NCBI RefSeq assembly: GCF_000614585.1
Contig: NZ_BAKX01000005.1
Location: forward strand, 1-64,000
Direction: 5' to 3'
From: Porphyromonas gingivicanis JCM 15907
GTDB taxonomy: Bacteria; Bacteroidota; Bacteroidia; Bacteroidales; Porphyromonadaceae
DNA: 64,000 bases
In this document: positions 55,137 through 64,000 of the stretch, piece after piece
Numbering within the stretch: position 1 is the stretch's first letter
Layout of the letters: every line of letters begins with the position of its first letter
Made by a program: the position numbers and the translations under genes
Notes under the pieces: generated by a model
The model's database searches: none
What the model saw: the letters and a program-made list of their open reading frames with translations, nothing else
What the model was told of the DNA's origin: nothing

Positions 55137-55478
55137 AAAACAGATAATTGCTTTAGATATACCCTACTGAAAAACCATACAAAGGTAATCATACTAATAA
55201 GGATATGCAAGAGATGTAAAAAGAGATAAGGATTTCTTTTTTAGGACTTTTGATGAGAGCTTGTAGAACAGCGTAGTCACAAGATGTTGCTACCAAAATT
55301 AAAAGAAATGTACAGAAGTAGCTACCATAAACTAAATGTCGATAATAGCGCAGTATGTGCAGTAGTAGACAATAGTTTCTATCCTCTATACACAAAAGAC
55401 TCCTCCATTTACATCAATAGAGAAGCCTTTGCCGAAGTTGTATGCAACAACTTTGAAACAGGTACAAAATGTTTTATC

Positions 55479-57281
55479 TTAAGGAACCAGCACCTTGTAG
55501 CTCTTTGCACCCACCTGTACCACATAGTTGCCCATAGGAAGAGGTAGACTATTCTTGCCTTCTATCGAAACAAACTGAGCAACTTCCTGACCAGCTAAAT
55601 TATAAACCTCAACTCTCTTTCCTTTTGACATCGTGAGATTAAGTACTCCTTTTCCTAAAGAGACTATAACCTCTTCACTTCTCACATCATTGAGGTCTAC
55701 CGTTCCTCCCATAAAACTAAATGAAACTTTTTGCTCTTTCTCAGTTATAGCGGTAATAGGTTTACCCAGATAACCTCCGCTGTACAATGAGGCTGCAGGA
55801 ATTGAGGTGTCGGTAAACTCCGTTTTATTTAGTGGCCCAGGGAAAAGGTCTTCCGCTTCATCATTGTAAGAAGGAGAATTATCTGCTGCTACTATCTGAA
55901 AACGGGGATGGCTATTGCCTGTTCTATTAACGCTGTTGCTTTCCCAAAAAGATTGAGAATAATCAACATGAGTAATCATCAAACCATTGCCTGGAAGGTA
56001 AGCATCCCATCCTGTTTTTTGTCTATTCTCAAAAAGAAAATATTCATTAGGGTTGGCATCGGAGTGAATAATGCAAGCCTGATTATGAGTGTTAATAGGG
56101 TTTAGTATTACAAGTGTAGGTCGAGTCAACTGCTTGGGTTCTAACCAACCTACAAACATACGCTCGTAAGAGGTGTAGCCTGCGGGAGTGTGCGAAGAGT
56201 TGTTATAAGAACCTCTGTCCATTAAACTCCAGCTACCCACACCATAATTACCCGAAAAAATCGATGCCGTATCATAAAAGTCAGGAAGCCCCAAACAGTG
56301 AGTAAACTCATGACAGAAAGTACCAATCCCATCTAAAAAGGCCCCAAAAGAACCCTTTAACTCTGAAGTGCAGGCGTAACGATCTACTTTTAAATCTCCC
56401 AGTTTAACCCCACTGTAACCCGCTTCGGTCAAAGTCCATGCGTGGGGCCAAATAGATGCTGAAGGTCCTCCCTGCGACTCACTATATCCAGCGTATATGA
56501 GAAAGACCAAGTCTATGATTCCATCTTTGTCATTATCGTACTGACTAAAATCGATGTTTCGTTTCGAAAGCTCTTCACATGCCTCTTTTACCATTTCTGG
56601 AGCATGCGCATCATACTTCAGATGGGTTCTCTGTCCGTAATAAGCCATAGGTCGTTTTAAAGTAATGGGTTCAGTTACATCGAACGAGGGAGTGAATTTT
56701 CCATACGATTGATCTGAGAAGTAATCAAAGGCACTGCCCGTAGCATTGCCCTTCTTATAGCCTTTCTCATTCATTTGCGCATCAATTGCCTTTTGAGGCT
56801 CTGCGATTTGGAACTTTATATCTTTGTATTGGACTAAAACAACCAATCCCTTAGGGCTTCCCGTTGATGGGAATTTACCCCTTGAAAACTTCTCTCGAAG
56901 AGGGCTTTCTGCACGTTTTTGGTACACAGCCCTTTTAAAGTTTTCCACAGACAAAGATGCAAGAAAAGAACGCTCCTCTTCGGAACGATGGGCAGGATCA
57001 TGACCCACAAAAGAAGAAACAACAATGTCGTAATTTTCAGTAACAGTAGCATACTTCATATAACCATCTGCATCTTCAAGAAGCATAAATCCATCGGAAG
57101 TGCTGTGATAGTTAAAATGCTCATCACCTTGCAAGAAGATGGTAAGGGTACTACCATCGGGCTGGGTAAAAAGGCGTATTACTCTATCGGCAGGAGCAGC
57201 CTGTACAATGCCTTGCACTAATAAAAAAAGGAAAGAGAGTAACAAGCCTTTATGCACTTGTAGCAAAAAGTTATTCTTCAT
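55479..57281 (-). CDS. M6-family metalloprotease with T9SS C-terminal domain
   Basis: A secreted protease of about 600 residues. Signal peptide (GLLLSFLFLLVQGIVQA), a pro-region to about residue 135, and a catalytic domain with FCHEFTHCLGLPDFYD (HExxH at 328-332 counted from the ATG at 57293) and IYAGYSESQGG before it, as in immune-inhibitor-A-like M6 peptidases. The last 70 residues (KRVEVYNLAGQEVAQFV.., MGNYVVQVGAKSYKVLVP) are a T9SS type A sorting domain, so it is exported and anchored. Likely a surface virulence or nutrition protease. First of three linked T9SS cargo genes. Confidence 0.85.
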   Translation of the reverse strand: MKNNFLLQVHKGLLLSFLFLLVQGIVQAAPADRVIRLFTQPDGSTLTIFLQGDEHFNYHSTSDGFMLLEDADGYMKYATVTENYDIVVSSFVGHDPAHRSEEERSFLASLSVENFKRAVYQKRAESPLREKFSRGKFPSTGSPKGLVVLVQYKDIKFQIAEPQKAIDAQMNEKGYKKGNATGSAFDYFSDQSYGKFTPSFDVTEPITLKRPMAYYGQRTHLKYDAHAPEMVKEACEELSKRNIDFSQYDNDKDGIIDLVFLIYAGYSESQGGPSASIWPHAWTLTEAGYSGVKLGDLKVDRYACTSELKGSFGAFLDGIGTFCHEFTHCLGLPDFYDTASIFSGNYGVGSWSLMDRGSYNNSSHTPAGYTSYERMFVGWLEPKQLTRPTLVILNPINTHNQACIIHSDANPNEYFLFENRQKTGWDAYLPGNGLMITHVDYSQSFWESNSVNRTGNSHPRFQIVAADNSPSYNDEAEDLFPGPLNKTEFTDTSIPAASLYSGGYLGKPITAITEKEQKVSFSFMGGTVDLNDVRSEEVIVSLGKGVLNLTMSKGKRVEVYNLAGQEVAQFVSIEGKNSLPLPMGNYVVQVGAKSYKVLVP

Positions 57282-57310
57282 AAGGCAATACATTTTACGA
57301 TAAGTAGAAA

Positions 57311-57347
57311 CACCCTCAGAGATTTTTATGATGATTCGCTGAGGGTG
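57311..57347 (-). terminator. Hairpin between two T9SS cargo genes
   Basis: CACCCTCAG (57311-57319) pairs with CTGAGGGTG (57339-57347); on the minus strand it is followed by TTTCT. It separates the Omp28-like gene from the M6 protease gene. Confidence 0.65.
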
Positions 57348-57356
57348 CTTGTTCTT

Positions 57357-59273
57357 TTATTTTACAAGTAATTTACGCACAAGGCGATTGTGCCCATCTG
57401 TTAGTTGCACTACATAGTAACCAGAAGAGAGATTAGACGATGCTATACGACGTCCTGAGAGGTCATATACAGCAACTATCTCAAAACCTTTAGTTGCCTG
57501 AATAATCCCCTCTGAATACCATACTTGCGCCTCAATATCTGCAAGGATTCCTTCGTTGCTTGTGCCTTTTTTAACACTAAATTCTGCAGCGTTATGTACA
57601 CGAAGATCTTTGGGCGTAGCACCATAATCATTTACGAAAGCTACCACACGAAGATTTTCTCTATTCCACTTAGAATCAAGCTGGAGGGTGTAGTCTTTTT
57701 GATAGTTATAACTACTCAAATCCAACTTATCTCCCCATGTAGAGGCATTCAAAATAGCTCGAACGACCCCATTTTGGATGTATTCTTTCTTTCCCAACTG
57801 AGTGGTAGATTTAATAGAGTCTTCTACAATGAGAACCGTAAGGCGTGGTTCTTTAGCAAAAGGCAACTCTTTCGCAGCAGACTCGCCTTTAATTCTAATA
57901 TCCAATCGATTTGTTGCCTTGTCGAGTTTAAGCTCTCCATTTACGGAAATAAATGCAGGAAAAGAAGCTCCGTTATTTATGACGAAAGTCGTTAAGCCCT
58001 CTACACCAACAAAATAAGCAGGTCCTCTCTCTTCAAGCCCTGGATATATATCTCTGTTTATAGCTATTGCAGGGAGGAATGTTTTATTATTTTCAAAAAA
58101 TACAGAAAGATCATTTGTATAGGGCAAGGAGTAAGTATCTTCGTATAGATGGTGCTTAATCCAAACCACATCCTTACGTTTATTAATAGCAACAGCATAA
58201 AGAGAGTCTGCTTCGGGCATAGCCCTATGGCGCTCAGAAGTGAACTGCTCGAAAAGGACTTTCTTAGACATTACACTACCACCTTCTTTGAAAACGAAGA
58301 GGTTCTTCTCTAAATGGTCATTCCCCTTATTACTATCAAGTTTTTCATTAACAGTAAGTACATCCAACTCGATGGTATGGTTGCCTTCTTCGGGAAATTT
58401 TATGCCTCCCATTGTAATGAAAGACTCCAATCCTATGGGTAAATTGAGGGTGTCTACTGTTATCTGCTGAAATTCTTTTCCATCAGATTTAAGAGAAAAA
58501 GTTACCTTTTTGACATTACTCTTAGAGTAGTTACGAAGGCAGAAATCAACGGACGAAGGCGTGTTGCGACTCACGAAATCACTCGACTCCAATCGTCTTA
58601 TACCCACATCATTCAAAGGAGCATTATCTCCCTTGGCATAGGCAAATATGGCGATGTTATAGTCAAGAGGAAAACGATCTAAGGGATCCCATTTAGTCGC
58701 AGGGGGACCTAAGAAAAAGTTTGCTCCACTCTCTCGAGCGCCGCGAGTAAAACTCAACTGAACAGCAGGAAAATTACCAACACTATAATGTGCAAATATC
58801 CCTATGTAGAGAGGCTTGTCGGCTTCGATAGGAATCTCGCGTTGTAGCGTTACTACATTCCAAGCATTTTCCTTGAGATTTTCGACTTTTTGCTTTAGAG
58901 GAAAGTTGCTGAACCCCATATCTAAGTCAGGAGTTACAAAAACGTATATCGCATCTAAAATACTTTTTTCCAAAGAGGGCTGGTAGAATACGATATCGGT
59001 CAATGTATTGCCAGCATACTTATTAACGATTTCTTTTTTTAGTAGAACAGCTGCACCTTGATCCACAGGTTGATCAGACCATTGGAGCTTCAATGTACCG
59101 CCTACGCGGTCTTCGGTGTATCCAATACGTAACTTACTTTCATCTGTTCGAGGGCTTTTTATAGTATTTTTTCCCGAGGAAGGCTCAAAGAAAACACCGC
59201 CATTCCCTTGAGACCACCCTAAAGTAGCCCCAGTAGAAAAGAGAGTAAGTAGTAGTAAAAGTTTCTTTATCAT
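57357..59273 (-). CDS. T9SS-exported Omp28-like protein lacking the CxxC pair
   Basis: A 638-residue protein with a signal peptide (MIKKLLLLLTLFSTGATLGW..), a choice-of-anchor-type beta region (residues 30-200), an Ig-like part (IKFPEEGNHTIELDVLTV), and from about residue 330 an Omp28-like thioredoxin fold: VLFEQFTSERHRAMPEADS aligns with the usual (L)EEFTG..CGNCP but the two cysteines are replaced. The C-terminus (VAVYDLSGRRIASSNL.., GYYVVQLTDGHNRLVRKLLVK) is a T9SS sorting domain. ATG 59273 is preferred to the ATG at 59315 because the signal peptide starts there. Binding rather than redox function is inferred from the missing CxxC. Confidence 0.8.
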   Translation of the reverse strand: MIKKLLLLLTLFSTGATLGWSQGNGGVFFEPSSGKNTIKSPRTDESKLRIGYTEDRVGGTLKLQWSDQPVDQGAAVLLKKEIVNKYAGNTLTDIVFYQPSLEKSILDAIYVFVTPDLDMGFSNFPLKQKVENLKENAWNVVTLQREIPIEADKPLYIGIFAHYSVGNFPAVQLSFTRGARESGANFFLGPPATKWDPLDRFPLDYNIAIFAYAKGDNAPLNDVGIRRLESSDFVSRNTPSSVDFCLRNYSKSNVKKVTFSLKSDGKEFQQITVDTLNLPIGLESFITMGGIKFPEEGNHTIELDVLTVNEKLDSNKGNDHLEKNLFVFKEGGSVMSKKVLFEQFTSERHRAMPEADSLYAVAINKRKDVVWIKHHLYEDTYSLPYTNDLSVFFENNKTFLPAIAINRDIYPGLEERGPAYFVGVEGLTTFVINNGASFPAFISVNGELKLDKATNRLDIRIKGESAAKELPFAKEPRLTVLIVEDSIKSTTQLGKKEYIQNGVVRAILNASTWGDKLDLSSYNYQKDYTLQLDSKWNRENLRVVAFVNDYGATPKDLRVHNAAEFSVKKGTSNEGILADIEAQVWYSEGIIQATKGFEIVAVYDLSGRRIASSNLSSGYYVVQLTDGHNRLVRKLLVK

Positions 59274-59294
59274 AAGTTCTTGATTATACGATTT

Positions 59295-59326
59295 GGAGGA
59301 TAGAATCGACAACAATCCTATCCTCC
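59295..59326 (-). terminator. Hairpin after the cleaved-adhesin-type gene
   Basis: GGAGGATAG (59295-59303) pairs perfectly with CTATCCTCC (59318-59326), 15 bp after the stop on the minus strand. There is no clear T-run, so attenuation or mRNA stabilisation is as likely as termination. Confidence 0.5.
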
Positions 59327-59340
59327 GAAAAATATAAATA

Positions 59341-62300
59341 TTATTGATTTACACTAACCTTAATACTGGCAGTAGAACCATCTACTCCTTGTGCCGTCAC
59401 TACGTAAACGCCAGGAGTCAAGTCTAAATCAACTTCATAATTACCCTCTACGACATGCTTCTTTTCGATGAGACGCCCCGTCAAATCGTAAACACGTACC
59501 ATACTTGCATTAAAATTACCAAGCTGAAGTTTCTTTGTCATAGAGTTATAAGAGATAGCAGCTCCTACAACAACTTCTTGTACCCCCGTACCTCCCTTGA
59601 TAGCCAAACGAAGTTGAGGTACCCAATCTAATAAAAGCATAGCTTGTGCATTGGGGTTAGATGGATTTAATTCATTACGAGCCATGTAGCGCATTGAGCG
59701 AAGCTCTCCACTCCCTTTTCCAAAAGTTACAAACTGAGCAGGGTAACTATTTCCTGTTGTTCCTTCTTTCCACACTTGGATGCAGAGGTGTTTGTCTTTT
59801 TGGTATTCAAAATCTTTAGAGAAGTTGAACTCCATTCGATTAACTCCATCCTTGATACTTAACTGTCCTTCATACACGAGTGTCATATCTTTTGGATTCA
59901 TACAAGCCGCAACTGGAGTAAGATCTTTATAGTCCTTTATGTCTACGTTTGCCATATAAATCTTAACGTCTACATCTTCCACAGAAGCTACCCCATTGAT
60001 ATAGTCGTATGCCATACGGGAAATCAGTGCATCTTTTACCAAAGCAAGCTCTTCTGCATGGTAGATGGTTTGGCTCACAGAGTATTGTCTTGAGAAACTC
60101 ATTGGGAGAGTCGTTTCGTGGGTAATAGAATTTCTCGTAATCAAGTGACTCCAAGGAGCAGTGCCTGCGGGAAGGATTTTCACATCAAATGTTTGAGAAC
60201 GATTGTTATTCTTTTCTCCGTCGCCTTCCAAGACTACCTCTGCTGCCAACTTTATCATTCCTTCTACTTGAGGATTGTAGTTAATAAAGCATACTGCGCC
60301 CTTCTTAGATTCTATAACGGGAACGTCCGAAGTTTCTGCAAGGATAGTAGCATTATCTCCCTTCACTTCGAGAAGCCTTACTTTGTAAGAGCTTTGAGCT
60401 TCAGAGCCTTCGTTGTAAATTTTGACAGCCACTTTATTCTCTAAATCTTTGATCAATTCACTAATTTCAAATTCTTCTACAGAAAGGTCTTTCTTGTATA
60501 GTTCTTTGACCATAACATCTTGTATAGAGAACTTGTTACGAACCTCCATCGTACCAACTGAAGTACAGTGAATGCCAAGATTATAATTTCCATCTTCGGA
60601 AATATCTACAGTCATCACCTCTGTTTGAATTTGATTGGGCTTCGATGAAGTGTAATCTTCAAATTTTTGAATTTCTTTCTGAGCAGCTACAGATGCTCCT
60701 TTGCCAATATTCACAGAGAAGTTATGAACAGAGTAAGCTATATCGAGCTGTGTTTGAATGATGATTTCGTAGCGCTTACCAGCTTTCAATGTGATAGCTG
60801 GAGAGAAGAGCCAGTCATCAGCTGCTTGTTCGTAGGGTGCTGGATCAAGAGCCATACGTTGGAAGTTGTCGAAACTTCCTCCTAAATACTCAAAAGTCTT
60901 ACCATCTTTGTTAGCATCAAGTACAGTCCAGCTATCTGCATCGTCTTGGGTTTTGAAAGAAGTGTGATAGGGAGTTGAGTAAGCCTGTCCTGCTTTAATC
61001 TTCTCCGATTCCGTTGGAACACCTTTACCCACATCGTTTTTGGGGACGATAATGTAAGAGTAGGCTTGTATTACTCCCAAAGTATTGTCTAAGAATGTTG
61101 TTTCTTTAGTATTCTCTACGACTACTTTTTGGTCGGGCATACGTATAACAGAGTAAGAAATCTTAGATGGATCAATCCACCCCTCGTGTCCACCCTTAGT
61201 AGGCGCAGACCACGTAATTTCTATATCCGAACCCTTCTTTTCTCTCTTTAGATTTTCTACCTTTCCAGGGATGTCTTCGCCTACATAGCAACGAATACTA
61301 TCCAAAACACCCATACCAGCACTGTTCTCTACCTTTACGTAGTAGGTATGTATACCTTGTGGTACATTGGTATCTATCCATTGCATTGTAGCTCCAGGAT
61401 ACCCTCCTGCTATGCTACTAACGATATTGCTTCTTTTGTCTCGGGCAATATAAACCTTTTGGATAGAAGGCAACTCTGTTTTATCCCATGTTTTAGAAGG
61501 ATTCTTCCAAGTTATTTTAGCGTTATTCTTATTTTTTGAATCAAAAGTAGCACTCAAATCTTCAACACGAGCTGGAGCCTTTCTTTCCGAAGCGACTTCA
61601 TAGGGGATATAAAGACCTGTAACAATATCTCCAAAACCAATAGAACCCAAAAAGAGAGACTCCCCACTTTTAGGATCTACCTTTACTGCATACTGTATTC
61701 CCGAGTTGTCGGATGCCAGCCAGTAGAGATCGCCCGTAGTATGATCAAAATCTACAGTATGGGTATAGTTAGGAATAATTGCACTATTGTCTCTCTTTAT
61801 CTCTTTTTTAGTTGATTCTATTTCTTGGAAATTGGTGGTATCAAACTGTACGATTTGGCTTCCTACATAATTGCCCTCTGCATTAGGCTTCCCAATTATT
61901 CCATACAGGTTGCCATCATAATCATAGGCTGCTCCAAACACATAAACATCTAAATCCTTTACAAAAGTAAATTCTCCTGTATTCGTGTTTATCTTGTAGA
62001 CAGCAGAAACTGCTTTGTCTGTACGCTTGCTACGTCCCAATCCCCAACATTGTTTATTCTTATGGTCGTAAGCCAACTCATAGATTGTAGGCCAATTTTG
62101 AGACTCTGGAGATTCGTACACATACTGTCTGATAGTTTTTATCTCTCCCGTATTAGTATCTATTTCCACAAAAGCATGTGGAAGGACCTGATGGGTATAG
62201 AGGGTTACAATGTATCCGATATACTTATCTCCAGTATAAGTCCCTCCATGGAGTACCTTGATTTTGAATTCGTTTTTCTCTGCTATAGGACCAAGGCGTT

Positions 62301-62570
62301 CTATATCTAATGTCTTTGTAGAGTAAAAACGCACTACACTCGGATAGGCAACTCCGTCTTTGAGTGTTGTCCCGAAAAATAGTACGCCTTTTTTTGCACT
62401 GCTCCCATCATCCAAACGAAGTTGAGGTCTGGATCTTTGGGCGCAGTACTACTCTTTTCTGTCAATGCAGGGTAGGTACCTTGCTGAGGCATACTCCCCT
62501 CTTTTTGAGCAAAGAGAAGACTAAACGAGGCACCTAACAAAGACAAACAAAGTAAAATCTTCTTTTTCAT
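59341..62570 (-). CDS. Large T9SS surface protein with FN3 and cleaved-adhesin (choice-of-anchor J) domains (apparent single-base frameshift)
   Basis: From ATG 62570 a signal peptide (LLCLSLLGASFSLLFAQ) leads into a frame that stops at 62334; the rest is in the next frame (LDDGSSAKKGVLFFG..). One missing base near 62420-62440 gives 1076 residues. A beta-propeller-like region (to about 280) precedes FN3 repeats (WKNPSKTWDKTELPS..), a cleaved-adhesin/MAM-like domain (ADSWTVLDANKDG.., ADDWLFSPAITL), further beta domains and a T9SS sorting domain (VRVYDLTGRLIEKKHV.., TPGVYVVTAQG). Similar domains occur in P. gingivalis haemagglutinin/gingipain adhesins. The role is probably adhesion or haem/host-protein binding. 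Confidence 0.8.
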
Positions 62571-62954
62571 CTTGTTCTATCGTTACTAAAAATTAAACAT
62601 ATTTATCCACTCACTGAAGTTTTGCACTCTACCGTGTGTCATTACGACAGTGATTATACAATGTCGTCGAAAGGAGTTTGACCATTGCACAAGACACTTG
62701 CAGTGTATGTACACTGTCGGTCTCAGAAAGCTCTATTATTAAGTCTTTCCGATCATCAAAGATTATCATTTCTCTCTACCGTCTTCACAAGGATTACTCC
62801 TTCGGGAGAGAAGATTTTGAGAAGTGTATTGCAAAAAAACTTCCCCTTTTCCACATAATATATCGCTATACGCCCATCTAAAACAAAGGTAGCAAAAAGA
62901 ATGATAATAAGAGAATGGATAGCAAGTCTTCTTCTGTTCATTCTCTTCAAACTA

Positions 62955-62984
62955 TTGTTTTTGTCAAATTATTTGCTACCTTTG
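62955..62984 (+). promoter_or_regulatory. Bacteroidetes-type promoter of tRNA-Gly
   Basis: TTG (62955-62957), exactly 19 bp, then TACCTTTG (62977-62984). The transcript would start about 16 nt before the tRNA. The remaining gap between 62571 and 62950 has no supported gene. Confidence 0.75.
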
Positions 62985-63007
62985 CACTTGGATTTGAAAT
63001 ATCTTAT

Positions 63008-63080
63008 GCGGAAATAGCTCAGTTGGTAGAGCATAACCTTGCCAAGGTTAGGGTCGCGAGTTCGAGTCTCGTTTTCCGCT
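63008..63080 (+). tRNA. tRNA-Gly (GCC anticodon)
   Basis: GCGGAAA (63008-63014) pairs with TTTCCGC (63073-63079), discriminator base T at 63080. The D arm is GCTCAGTTGGTAGAGC, the anticodon loop CTTGCCAAG with anticodon GCC, and the T arm GCGAGTTCGAGTCTCGT. CCA is not encoded. A promoter and a terminator flank it. Confidence 0.95.
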
Positions 63081-63090
63081 CTCGGGTTTG

Positions 63091-63125
63091 GCTCTCCTAT
63101 CTTATCATTAGATGGGGGAGTTTTT
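63091..63125 (+). terminator. Terminator of tRNA-Gly
   Basis: CTCTCCTATCT pairs, with two mismatches or wobbles, with AGATGGGGGAG about 7 bases later, followed by TTTTTTT. Confidence 0.7.
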
Positions 63126-63326
63126 TTGTCAAATAGAGTTTCTACATACAAGTATAGAGAACCTGTCCCTCTTGCTCGCTCAATAGTTCTGAAGAAAAAA
63201 TATTGAAAAAGAATCTCTTGTTGGCTATTACCTCCTCTTATACTATCGGGAATGATTTCTCCACGATGTAGCCTTATCTTAACCCCCTCTATTTCTATCT
63301 TTCATAACCATTATAGCTTTTCATCG

Positions 63327-63395
63327 TAACCCTTAACCCTTTTGAGCAAAAAGGTCTGTGCTAAGTCTCGAAAGGATTAACCCTTTGTTTTTCCT
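63327..63395. repeat. Dispersed 22-bp-type element, short locus E
   Basis: TAACCCTTAACCCTTTTGAGC, AAAAAGGTCTGTGCTAAG and AAAGGATTAACCCTTTG form a short degenerate copy with the same AAAAGG-TC-GTG core and the same AGGATTAA/TTAACCC ends as loci B-D. It is in the 700-bp gap before the CCA-adding enzyme gene; nothing else was found there. Confidence 0.55.
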
Positions 63396-63797
63396 CCTAC
63401 AATGGGAACTGTTGTACACTGCCCTATTTAGCGCATTACTGCCTGCATACAGGCTGGTTATCTACTTGTGTATACTCTCTTTCTTATCATTATCAGTGAT
63501 TTATAGTTATGGTTAATTGCAAAGTCTCATAAAAGTTCACGCAATCGCCTCAAGGCAAAGGAAACACTCACAAATACCTAACCCGAACAAAACATCGGCG
63601 ACAACTATAACGAACAGATAGCAAATAAAGCCTCTAAAAGCTATTTCAACAACTCTTTAGATTGTTCTTGCAGGGTTATCCCCACCTTCTGTATTTTCAT
63701 CGTACTATCCCCTACAAGCCAAAAGGAGAGAGGTTTTCTCTAAGAGAAAAAGCCTAATTTTGTTACCATAATATTGAAATAACTCCGTTTCCTTAAT

Positions 63798-64000
63798 ATG
63801 TTGGATGAGAAAAGTTTAGCACAAGCCATCAATACACCTCTATTTCACCTCATCGGAGAGGCTGCTGACGAATTGGGAGTTGAAGCCTATGTGGTGGGGG
63901 GGTATGTACGAGACCTAATACTGAATCGTCCCTCCTACGATATTGATGTGGTTTCAGTGGGGAGAGGGATTGACCTTGCTCGTGCTTTCGCCAAAAAGTG
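63798..64000 (+). CDS. CCA-adding tRNA nucleotidyltransferase / poly(A) polymerase family (partial)
   Basis: The first 67 codons are visible. VEAYVVGGYVRDLILNRPS followed by YDIDVVS is the family signature: GGxVRD binds the nucleotide and the DxD-like DID the catalytic metals. Members add CCA to tRNA 3' ends. Neither tRNA in this window encodes CCA, so such an enzyme is required. The ATG at 63798 is chosen; TAATTTTG at 63755-63762 is a -7 candidate. The protein runs off the right edge. Confidence 0.9.
   Translation, partial: MLDEKSLAQAINTPLFHLIGEAADELGVEAYVVGGYVRDLILNRPSYDIDVVSVGRGIDLARAFAKK

Noticed and set aside
55137-55478. Short frames between ftsL and the M6 protease gene
   Set aside because: Frames on both strands are short, low in complexity and lack start contexts or motifs; mraZ or rsmH remnants could not be found.
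62756-62950. A 64-codon minus-strand frame with a hydrophobic stretch
   Set aside because: A promoter-like TACCTTTG (minus strand, 62892-62885) lies inside it, no homology is apparent and codon use is not convincing.

Overview
The window looks like the chromosome of a Bacteroidales bacterium, most likely a Porphyromonas species. Support: secreted proteins with type IX secretion (T9SS) C-terminal sorting domains, promoters of the Bacteroidetes form (TTTG, about 19-20 bp, TAnnTTTG), a TonB-dependent receptor, an OxyR regulator, ATP-type PEP carboxykinase beside an acetyl/succinyl-CoA:CoA transferase, and short minisatellite-like intergenic elements that resemble those I recall from P. gingivalis. 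I cannot name the species.

Layout. Positions 1 to about 5785 are the right-hand part of a prophage: a tail-side block on the minus strand running off the left edge, then prohead protease/scaffold, major capsid protein, a lysis cassette (P5-like muralytic protein, small membrane proteins, a probable single-protein spanin), tail tube and a D12-class adenine methylase. It ends in a terminator and three spaced repeats that look like a Mu-type transposase-binding right end. After a hot-dog thioesterase come four tandem paralogous membrane proteins (6.6-8.2 kb). The plus-strand block 8.3-15.4 kb holds ychF, then amidase, MCE protein, lipoprotein, DUF4271, hemD, rnpA, yidD and tatD. On the minus strand at 15.6-19.7 kb is a probable metal-uptake locus (His-rich lipoprotein, paralogous lipoprotein, TonB receptor). 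Positions 20.3-27.4 kb carry ung, glnS, dedA, oxyR, a phosphoethanolamine-transferase-like protein and threonine dehydrogenase; miaB is on the minus strand. Then follow a CoA transferase and pckA, and a long minus-strand block: yihY, pncA, TPR lipoprotein, YfhO-like protein, glycosyltransferase, cysS, initiator tRNA.

The right third has Ig-like and fibronectin-like surface proteins, part of a division/wall (dcw) cluster (ftsL-ftsI-murE-mraY) continuing directly into a PASTA protein and rluD, three large T9SS cargo proteins (M6 protease, Omp28-like protein, cleaved-adhesin-type protein), tRNA-Gly and the start of a CCA-adding enzyme.

Two observations matter most. First, at least twelve genes or gene ends, including essential ftsI and murE, are broken by single-base frameshifts, and every one is repaired by adding one base. 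This is the signature of systematic deletion errors in the sequence, not of gene decay, so the affected genes are annotated as full-length with a note. Second, five intergenic loci carry degenerate tandem units on a 22-bp lattice, one of them inside the prophage.
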